Below are positions 1 to 7,071 of a stretch of 17,691 nucleotides of DNA, in pieces. The notes below the pieces were generated by a model. That model saw only the letters and a program-made list of their open reading frames with translations. It did not search any database and was not told where the DNA came from. Position 1 is the first letter of the stretch. Every line of letters starts with the position of its first letter. The translations under genes and the position numbers were made by a program. The DNA comes from Parachlorella kessleri. Its lineage: Eukaryota; Chlorophyta; Trebouxiophyceae; Chlorellales; Chlorellaceae. The stretch is taken from positions 1 to 17,691 of the forward strand of contig BBXU01000615.1 in the NCBI GenBank assembly GCA_001598975.1, written 5' to 3'.

Positions 1-46
1 GCCCGCCCCCCTCCCCCACACACACACACCACCACCCACCGCCCAC

Positions 47-3000
47 CTTGAGGAACAGGCCCAGCTGCTGGCGGCCCTCGTGCTTGAGGTCGTGGCTGTC
101 GTGCAGCGCCTGGTACATGGACAGCATGCACAGCGGGAAGGACTGGCGCGCCAGGGCGGGCAGGTCGGCGGCGACGACAGCGCCCACCACCCCCCGCTTC
201 TCGGGGTCGGTGTAGTCTGGGCCCAGGTACCTGCAGACAAATAGTTCGTCATGTGGGTGCGGGGTTAGTCACGACCACCCCCCGCTTCTCGGGGTCGGTG
301 TAGTTGTGGCCCAGGTACCTGCGGGCGATGGGTTAGTCATGTGGGTGCAGTGTTAGTCATGGCTGGTCCGCAGCAGCAAGCGCGCCGACCACCCCCCGCT
401 TCTCGGGGTCGGTGTAGTCGGGGCCCAGGTACCTGTGGGGGTTGAGTTAGTCATTTGGGTGTGGCGTTAGTCACGGCCGGCTGCTGGGTGGTTCAGCGGG
501 GGATGCATGCGCACAGCGGGTAGGGCTGGAAGCCAAGGCGGGCATGTCAGCAGCAGTGACCGCGTCCCCCCCCCACACCCCACACCCCACCCACCCACAC
601 CACCACCACCACCACACCCAATCCTTGGTTTGTATGAGCTGGAGCCTAGGTGCTCAGGTACCCAGCTTCCAGATTATCTGCCAGCACTAGGCTATCTCGC
701 CAAGAGCTCTTCCTAGTCACCGCTGTTTGGATGTGCGCGGCCGGGACAGGTGCTTACAGATACCGAGTATGACATAAGGTGCTGGCGCAGAGATCGCCGC
801 CCCAGAGCACATTTGTCAGCAAGTGACCCACATCTCCCCACCCTGCTGGCGCAAGTGCGGGTAACAAGCTACTCACACCTTTGGGTGTGAGTAGGCACTA
901 CAAGACACCCCAACCCCTCCCCACCCCGCCCTGGCAATACAGTCCAGCTCGCAAAGGGGTACCAGCAACCTTGCCGCAATGAAGGTGCAAGGCACGCTGA
1001 CAATGTGCAAGTCCGCCTCACATCCTCCCTCTCACCAGCCAGCGTCATATGCTCCCATTCCAAGCCTGGCTGACATGTGAGCCTGCCTGAGAGGACCGAA
1101 AGCCTACACCCCAAACCCTAAATGAACCTAAACCTGCCTGAAAAACCGAATGAAACGGAACTCCACTGGGTGGCTCCCACGGACTCACCCCTGGCTCCAG
1201 CCCGTCATGCTGGAAAGCCAGCTTCAAACTCATACTCTCACAGCCAGACTTACAACAGCGCAAGCAGGAATGCGCATGTTTGGCTGAGCCCCTCCATACC
1301 GGGTTTAGCACACGTGACAAGGGGAAGTAACCTGGGGAAACAGAACCGGACTGGTCTCACCTCTGGCTCAGTCCCTCCACACCGGGTATAGCATGTGCGA
1401 GTAAGGAAGAAAAAGATCAAAGGAAGAGAAGCTTCACGCGGAAGCTCACACCGGCTCACCTCTGGCTGAGTCCCTCCACGATGGGTGCAGCATGTGCAAG
1501 CAAGGAAGAAACAAATCAAAGGAAAAGGAGATTCACGCGGAAGCTATACTGGCTCTCCTCTGGCTGCGCCCCTCCACGATGGGTGCAGCAGTTCTGAGAA
1601 AGGAAGAAACGGAACTGCACTGGGCCGCACGAGCTCACCTCTGGCCCAGCCCCTCCAGAGCGTATCTTGCACGTGTTCAACTCTGGCTCAGCCCTTCCAC
1701 AACCGGTCTTGCAAGGTCTCACCTCTGGCTCAGCCCCTCCACGATGGGTGTCAGGCGGTCCGCCTCCTCGGGGGCCACCACCGCTGCCCACCGCCGGGCC
1801 GTGACCACCAGCGCCTTGCTCAAGTTGCTCCTGCAAGGACAAGCAATAAATAAGTAAGTCCTATGGCTGGCAGACCCACCACTGCCGCCCACCGCCGGGC
1901 AGTAACCACCAGCGCCTTGCTCAGGGTGCTCCTGCAAAGGAAGACATCCATGATGGAGCTGAGGTAGCAGGCACACCCAGCCACATTGAGGGCATTGCGC
2001 GCTTGCCACCAGCGCGTTGCTCAGGTTGCTCCTGAAAAGGCCTCTAACTCGTGTCAAGCCGGCTGCAACACCAGCCCCAGTCAGCGCCTGGCGCGCTTGC
2101 CTTCGGCGCCTTGTAGAGACGGAGACACGCATAACACGCACAAGCGCGTGCACCCTTGCTGGGTTTGCGCCCGCATGTGCCTCTGGGGAGGCAGCATGCC
2201 ACTGACCCCCAACCAGCACAGCATGCCACTGACCCACCACCAGCGCAGCCCCGCAGCGCCTGCTTGCCGCCGCTGTGCTTTGCCCGGCGGGGTGGTGCCG
2301 GTTCCCCCTCTCTCACACCTAAACGGCTGCACCACCAGCGACGCCAAAGCTGGGGGCATGCCCCTACCAAGTGCCGCTCCCCAGGGGCGGCATCCCTCCC
2401 TGGCACTCACCTGAACGGCTGCACCACCAGCGACGCCACCTGGTCCTTGGGCACGTAGGCCCACCCGCCCCGCAGGAACACCCGCCGCGCTCCCACCAGG
2501 TCGGGCACCGCCTCAAAGGGCACCCGGTAGAAGCTCTCGTGCGGCTTGTCACCACCCAGCGCCGCGTTGGCTAGCTGGGTGGAGCCGGTGACGGCAAGCA
2601 GGGTCTGCATGCTTGCAGAGGGCTTGCATGTGTGGCGAAAGAGTATCATGGAGACTTGTGTATGTAGTCCCCGGTAAGGTTCTCACATGCGTGCACACCC
2701 TTCGAACGGCTAAAGAACAGGGAACTACCACAGGAGCCCCTGGACCTACCTGGTGCAGTTTCGCCCTCAGGTCTCCAGTCAGCTCGTCTGGCGCCAGAGG
2801 CTGGTATGGGAGCTTGTTGGCAGCCATGAAGGTCCGCTGCACGCAGGGGCAGCAACACACACTTATCGTATCACATACACTTTGGTCACTTGGTTGGGTA
2901 GTTGTTGTCTCCAAGCCTGGGTGAGAGTGAGGTGAGGTTGGGTGGGGAGTCGTCCACAGCATGACCCAAAACCAGGGCTAAGAGGCTGGTGTGAGCTTTC

Positions 3001-4503
3001 GGGGACCAATGCATCACCGCCCAGTCTGCAGCGCAGGCGACGGGTACCTCTCAAAGAAGAAGTTGTAGTTTGCGGCACAGCGGGCCACTGCTCCGGTGCT
3101 AAAGATATTGGCTGTCCAACCCAGCTCCAATCCTACCATTGCCATGCCATGCAGCCCAGCTGGGTGTGCACCCACAGCCGCCGCCACTGTACATTGCTGT
3201 CAAGCAAACCCTTGTAGCTCACTTACATCTACGTGACCCCAATGTAACCTAGTACACTGCAACCGCCACGGTGTTGTGGGGGCCCAACTGATGCTGCCAC
3301 TGCCACAATGCTCAACCCACAGCCACAGCCAGAGGGCCCCACCTGGTCCCGGCCGGGCAGCACCCAAACCTCGCCTTTAAAAAGCCCTCATCACGGCTAC
3401 CCCTGCCACGGCAACAGTGCTTAGACCACTGCACCTGCCACAGCAGAGGGCCCCACCTGGTCCCGGCCGGGCAGCGTGCCAAACCGCGCCTTGAACAACC
3501 CTAACCACTGCTACCCCTGCCACGCCCACAGTGCTTAGACCACTGCCCCGGCCACAGCATTGGCCTCACCTGGTCCCGGCCGGGCAGCGTGCCAAAGCGC
3601 GCCTTGAACAGCTCGCACTCCTGGGCCAGAAACCACCGCCTCAGCTCGTCAGTACGGCAGTACGCCAGGCGCAGCACGTAGTGGCTCACGCTATCCTTGC
3701 GCTGCGCGTCATCCTTAGTCAGCCCCGACCGCAGGTGGGCCTCGAACAGTTCCAGCGCCTTTGCGGCCACCTGGTCGGGGCGGCACCCCTTGGCGCGCGC
3801 GTCATCGATGCCCTTGAGCACTGCAGCAGAGGAGGCAGGGCGCACATCTGGCAACTCTGAGCTGGGCATACGTCGGTAAGGGGCATGCTGCACTGGCTGC
3901 ACTCGGTTACATTGGGGGCAGCCCCGTGCGGCACGTCTTCCACTGCGCTTGGGCAGTCCAGCAGGAAGGGGGGTGGCAAGCTGGGCTACAGCAGGCAGCC
4001 AATAGGCGTGGGTGGGTTTGAGCTACGGCCCAAGTGGACAGAACTGGCTGTGCTTTGAACGTCCTCTGGAGTTAGTGCCTTCACACCGGCGCTGAGGAAG
4101 CATGGAGGGCCTAAGCCCGCAAGGGAAAAGATTCTACTTTGGAACATCAACACACTGGCAGCCATACAGAACCCAAGCTGTGGATCTAACCAGCCCCTGT
4201 AGGTAATGAGCAGACAACAAGTAGCGACGCCAGCAGGGTGCAGAAGCCAAGCTGGCGCGAGGAGAACCCAACTCGCAGCCCAGCCAAGCCCGAGAGGGGG
4301 CGCGCTCACAGAAACCCACCGCGCAGCCTGTCCATGGCAAAGCGCTCAAACTCCTCTATTGCCACCTCGCCATCCGGGAGGTCTGAGTACATACTGAGCG
4401 CCAAGCCCGCCCGCTGGGCCTTATCCAGCTGCATCTGGGCATCCCGAGCCAGGGCCTTGGGCTGCCTCACAGCGCCTGCCTGCAGGAACGACACGGCTGC
4501 CAT
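47..4503 (-). CDS. PRIM2: DNA primase large subunit (PriL/PRIM2), 5'-partial view: six exons, C-terminus off the left edge
   Basis: Regulatory subunit of eukaryotic primase, which with the catalytic small subunit and DNA polymerase alpha makes RNA primers for nuclear replication. Exons, in transcription order: 4503-4320, 3820-3570, 2836-2750, 2604-2411, 1830-1723, 230-47. All junctions are GT-AG, and phases join to one frame of 336 residues. Family landmarks: IEEFERFAMDRL (exon 1), SVSHYVLRLAYCRTDELRRW (exon 2), SFYRVPFEAVPDL and WAYVPKDQVASLVVQPFR (exon 4), NLSKALVVTARRW (exon 5), YLGPDYTDPEKRG and SFPLCM (exon 6). Cys309 of SFPLCM matches the first of four 4Fe-4S ligands; the other three should lie past position 47. 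The start ATG sits in a strong context (CACCATGGC). Family length is about 450-510 residues, so roughly two-thirds is here. Introns are 499, 733, 145, 580 and 1492 bp and most hold tandem repeats (listed separately). Intron 1 (3821-4319) shows nothing recognisable. Recognition is from memory of the family, with very high certainty. Confidence 0.95.
186..487 (-). repeat. Three tandem copies of the primase intron 5/exon 6 acceptor junction
   Basis: On the plus strand ACCACCCCCCGCTTCTCGGG begins at 186 (true exon 6), 274 and 388, giving periods of 88 and 114 bp. Each copy runs about 45 bases of exon start into CAGGTACCTG and then similar intron sequence containing GTTAGTCA. Read on the minus strand, all three keep an AG acceptor: CTGCAG, CCGCAG and CCACAG. 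The 186 copy is taken as real because only it continues into the rest of the conserved exon. The other two lie upstream of it in the transcript as decoy or alternative acceptors. Confidence 0.9.
488..1164. other. Middle of primase intron 5, with low-complexity C/CA-rich tract
   Basis: No coding segment matching the primase family was found here. Positions about 566-620 are a C-rich tract grading into CCCACA and CCA repeats. The rest is unremarkable intron. Short reading frames in this stretch have no protein-like character. Confidence 0.6.
1165..1760 (-). repeat. Eight degenerate copies of the primase exon 5/intron 5 donor junction
   Basis: The true exon 5 end on the plus strand is CTCAC followed by CTCTGGCTCAGCCCCTCCAC at 1723. 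Related segments begin at about 1188, 1278, 1361, 1460, 1558, 1639 and 1681, so spacing is 90, 83, 99, 98, 81, 42 and 42 bp. Several keep CTCAC, i.e. a GTGAG donor on the minus strand. The units at 1361, 1460 and 1558 also share a downstream block with AAGGAAGAAA, ATCAAAGGAA and TTCACGCGGAAGCT. The copies grow more diverged away from the exon. In the transcript they form a ladder of possible downstream 5' splice sites. Confidence 0.88.
1776..2041 (-). repeat. Three tandem copies of the primase intron 4/exon 5 acceptor junction
   Basis: The true exon 5 start is at 1830 (plus-strand CCAGCGCCTTGCTCAAGTTG, then CTCCTGCAAGG). Copies of the same exon start and acceptor occur at about 1877-1941 and 1995-2041, with the acceptor edges displaced by 101 and then 100 bp. 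Both keep a plausible acceptor on the minus strand (CTTTGCAG and CTTTTCAG before GAGCA). The nearer copy retains about 60 bases of exon; the farther one is shorter and its translation diverges soon after NLSNALV. The 1830 copy is the functional exon because it alone continues into the conserved EEADRLTPIV segment and a donor in the right phase. Confidence 0.88.
2193..2235. repeat. Direct repeat, two copies, 28-bp period
   Basis: GCATGCCACTGACCC occurs at 2193 and 2221 with related flanks (CCCAACCAGCACA, then CACCACCAGCGCA). It lies inside primase intron 4 and has no coding role that can be supported. Confidence 0.8.
2311..2450 (-). repeat. Two copies of the primase exon 4/intron 4 donor junction
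   Basis: The true junction is CTCAC|CTGAACGGCTGCACC at 2406 onward. A copy with CTCACACCTAAACGGCTGCA, followed by CCACCAGCGACGCC, begins near 2312, displaced by 92 bp. It carries about 30 bases of exon end and then departs. On the minus strand the copy still offers a GT (GTGTGAG) after the exon-like sequence. Confidence 0.85.
3299..3640 (-). repeat. Three tandem copies (about 113 bp) of the primase exon 2/intron 2 donor junction
   Basis: CCTGGTCCCGGCCGGGCAG occurs three times; its exon edge is at 3343, 3457 and 3570 (the true exon 2 end), giving periods of 114 and 113 bp. Each unit also carries the intron block with ACAGTGCTTAGACCACTGC or its variant and about 35 bases of exon end (GCCAAACCGCGCCTTGAAC and variants). 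All three keep a minus-strand donor (GTGGGG, GTGGGG, GTGAGG). The outermost copy is the most diverged. Confidence 0.92.
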
Positions 4504-4960
4504 GGTGCGGGGCCCGCGCTGCCCGGCGCCTCCTCCTCGTGCGTATGTTCAAGAGGCTCTCACGTGCCGTCTAAAGGGGAAGATAAACTGTGATCAGGGA
4601 CGACACGCAGCGTTGGACGCTTTTTAAACAATATGGCTATAAAAGATGGGCAAGAAACATGGCAGATGCGTTCCAATCGCTTTTTACCTTGGCATCAAAC
4701 GTATAGAGTAGGCAAGGAACTCAAATAGTTTAGTCATGGGTTAGGAGAGGAGTCAGATTTATCCCTGGGACACTTCCAAGATATATGGCCTATTATCATA
4801 ATTCATTTAAGTGGTAGCCCCGTGATACGCTGTGATAGGTGGTAAACCACAATGAAAACATGTACCAGCCTGGCAGGTGAAAATCAAACAGGCAGACAAA
4901 CACCGTGAGGCAGGCCATAACTGATCATTTTCTGACCGGACAACAAGCTGAGCAGCGCTG
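4504..4960. promoter_or_regulatory. Shared divergent promoter region between primase and the small gene
   Basis: The two start codons face away from each other across 457 bp. This stretch is visibly more AT-rich than its flanks, as expected for an algal promoter/5'UTR region. A TATAAAA lies at 4638-4644 on the plus strand, about 320 bp before the plus-strand ATG. It could serve that gene if its leader is long, but no initiation site can be fixed. Nothing else was recognised. Confidence 0.4.
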
Positions 4961-5839
4961 ATGGCTAGTGTCTTCGACTCGTGAACGCCGCCATCTTGCG
5001 CCCCGCCGCCAACTCGTAAGGTGCTGTGTCAGCAAAGCGACGTGCTGCTTCTTGTGGGGTTTAGAAGCGGCCCTGGCGCCCGTCCAAAGCTTACGGTGTA
5101 TCATCCTTTTTCTTGCGATACCACATTCTAGTCCCGAACACGGTCTCAAAGTGCTCCTGACAACCTGGTACCCGCTCTTCAACTTCCTAACCATGACGGG
5201 GTTCCGTGAGCAACTTTTCCTGTCCACCGTAGACGTCTCCGAGGTGTCCAACACTGCACACCGCCTGCCGCTGATGTTCCGAGGTCTTGAGAGTGGCAAC
5301 CTGTACTGCCTGGTGGGTAGTCAGCACCCAACGCCGAGCCAAGCCTGCTAGCTGCACACGCAATTGCTTGGCAGCCAAGCCCTGTCTACCTGAGAGGGGA
5401 AATGGGGTGAAGAGACTGTTGCACCCTCCTGGGCAGAGAGCCAACTGGTGCCACTGGTATGGACAGTCCAATCTAGCCTACCCTTGCGCACTTGTAGTAT
5501 GTACAAGTGTTCTGGTGCACTGCCCCTAATGAGCTGGCAGGCAGATCCGTTACAAGGCAAGTCGGGCTTTGAACCTTGCTGCAGCCAACTGCTAGCTCGG
5601 CAGACATGCCCCAACAGTGAGCTTGCCCGGTGGTTCAACCAATTAGCTAGCCAATGCCCGGATGTGTGCTTGTTTGAGTAAAGATTATTGCCCTGCCAGT
5701 GCAGCCCTATGGAGAGGAGCTGGCCGAGGTGGAGGTGCCAGAGCGCTGCATCCCCATAGAGCATGTAGGTATCGGCCACATGGCCCTGTGTGACCATGAG
5801 CCTGACATTGAAAGGTCCTGTGACACAGATGTGGACTAA
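4961..5839 (+). CDS. Unidentified small protein, three exons, about 111 residues
   Basis: Proposed exons are 4961-4980, 5132-5312 and 5705-5839, with introns of 151 and 392 bp. The joins are TC|GTGAAC...TCTAG|T (phase 2) and CTG|GTGGGT...TGCAG|CCC (phase 0), giving one frame from ATG to TAA. The product has a compact middle (VLLTTWYPLFNFLTMTGFRE, then LPLMFRGLESGNLYCL) and an acidic end (PYGEELAEVEVPERCIPIEH ... ERSCDTDVD). Amino-acid composition looks like a folded protein, unlike the neighbouring noncoding frames. An alternative donor GTAGGT at 5765 would end exon 3 early, but reading through gives a clean stop. The acceptor could also be 5 bases earlier at CCAG (after 5699), which would shift the frame. 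I do not recognise the family and assign no function. It shares a promoter region with primase and converges on the transporter. Confidence 0.55.
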
Positions 5840-6476
5840 GCTGAGGCTGTGAGCTGCGCTTTTGGTGTCCGCCGCTGATGCTCACTAGGCAGGCGTAGGT
5901 GAGGATAATTGCTGCCCCAGGCATAGTCCACAGGCCCTATAGGCTTAGCTAAGGCCTTGGCTGCTCGATCCCTCAGGGTGAGGGAATGAGCTACGGTGAG
6001 ATTTTGAGGGAGAGCTAACAAAATGCCGCATCAGGCCACTTGCATATGCTGCTCACTTTGGTTTTGCGAGGGACACTCCACGCGTAGGTCTACTTCCTCT
6101 GAAAGCTCTTAGGGGGGGTAAGAAGGTCGCTTATCTGCTCAACAACTAATAGTTGCATGCAAAGGACTGTCGCTTGCGGTCAGTGAGGCGGTTTGCCTGT
6201 TGAAACTGCCAAAAGGAACCGAGACCCGCCTTCCATGCTTGCTCGCCCTCTGCTATGCTGCCCTTGTGATGCTTGGCCGTGTGCACCTTACTGCGACTCG
6301 CATGAGCCACTGGGCTGACTCCAGGAATTGATTCGCTTGGTTGCACCCACGATAAGCGGCTAGCTGCCAAGTGATTCTTTGCGCCCAGCGGGATTCCCTG
6401 GGCAAGTGCCTGCGCTGCCAATCTTTCATGCCAAGTGTGTGTCTTGCATGTCTTTGTTTCCACGGGAATGTACCTT

Positions 6477-6481
6477 TGTAA
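6477..6481 (+). terminator. Probable TGTAA poly(A) signal of the small plus-strand gene
   Basis: TGTAA is the usual poly(A) signal in Chlamydomonas-type green algae. This is the first one on the plus strand after the stop at 5839, implying a 3'UTR of about 650 bp. Confidence 0.45.
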
Positions 6482-6520
6482 GTCATGGCAGTCCTTGGAC
6501 TGCACCATGCTGTGCTGTGC

Positions 6521-6525
6521 TTACA
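6521..6525 (-). terminator. Probable TGTAA poly(A) signal of the transporter gene
   Basis: Plus-strand TTACA reads TGTAA on the minus strand. It is the first such motif downstream of the transporter stop at 7072, implying a 3'UTR of about 550 bp. It lies 40 bp beyond the opposing gene's signal, so the two transcripts probably overlap or nearly meet. Confidence 0.45.
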
Positions 6526-7071
6526 AGGCATGCATATATATCCGATTGCTCCTTCTAGCTAGGTCATCATGTGGCTTCCAGCTGTGACGTGCTGGTCCGA
6601 ACCGCCTGTTAATGGGAAGCATGATGGTACGCAGCAGCAGAAGATATGACGCAACAGCATTTGAGTGAGAGGTCCAGCAGGCCCAAACGAAATACCCACT
6701 AAATCTGCCAACCCTACAAGCCATCCTGCCCTATGCCTAGTCCAGTTCAGGGCCTGGTCTAACCGTATACTGCCACTTGGCCAGACTACCCAAGTCCCAC
6801 ACTAAGCAGTGCAGCCAAACCTCTGCCCCAGAAATTTCATAGCAAGCTTGCCCTCTACACTCTATGTCGTCAGCATCCACCTACTGACTGGCGACCACTT
6901 GCATGCCTGCCAAGCCAATCATTCACGGTAAGCAATACTACATACCCCACTAGCTGCCACTCGCTGCCACTCATGCCCTGCAGCTGCAGAGCACAACCGC
7001 ATCTAGATCTGCCACTCTAATCCACCTCTACTCCTCTCTGCACGGAGAATGCCTGCCACCACTAGCAAATG

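Larger units (their letters stand above)
5840..7071. other. Convergent 3' region between the small gene and the transporter
   Basis: No exon-like segment was found on either strand; reading frames here are short and lack protein character. The stretch most likely holds the two 3' untranslated regions, each ending near the paired TGTAA motifs at 6477-6481 (plus) and 6521-6525 (minus). Confidence 0.5.

Noticed and set aside
1485..1857. Two overlapping plus-strand frames of about 120 codons
   Set aside because: They run through the duplicated primase exon 5 junctions; their repetitive SPLAQPL-type translation only mirrors the repeat array on the other strand.
186..2450. Interpretation of the extra exon fragments as a CRISPR-like or transposon-derived array
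   Set aside because: The repeated units are fragments of neighbouring exons with their splice sites; there are no constant spacers, terminal inverted repeats or target-site duplications.
6531..6545. TGCATATATATCC as a TATA box
   Set aside because: It lies in the convergent 3' region of two genes, with no gene starting nearby on either strand.
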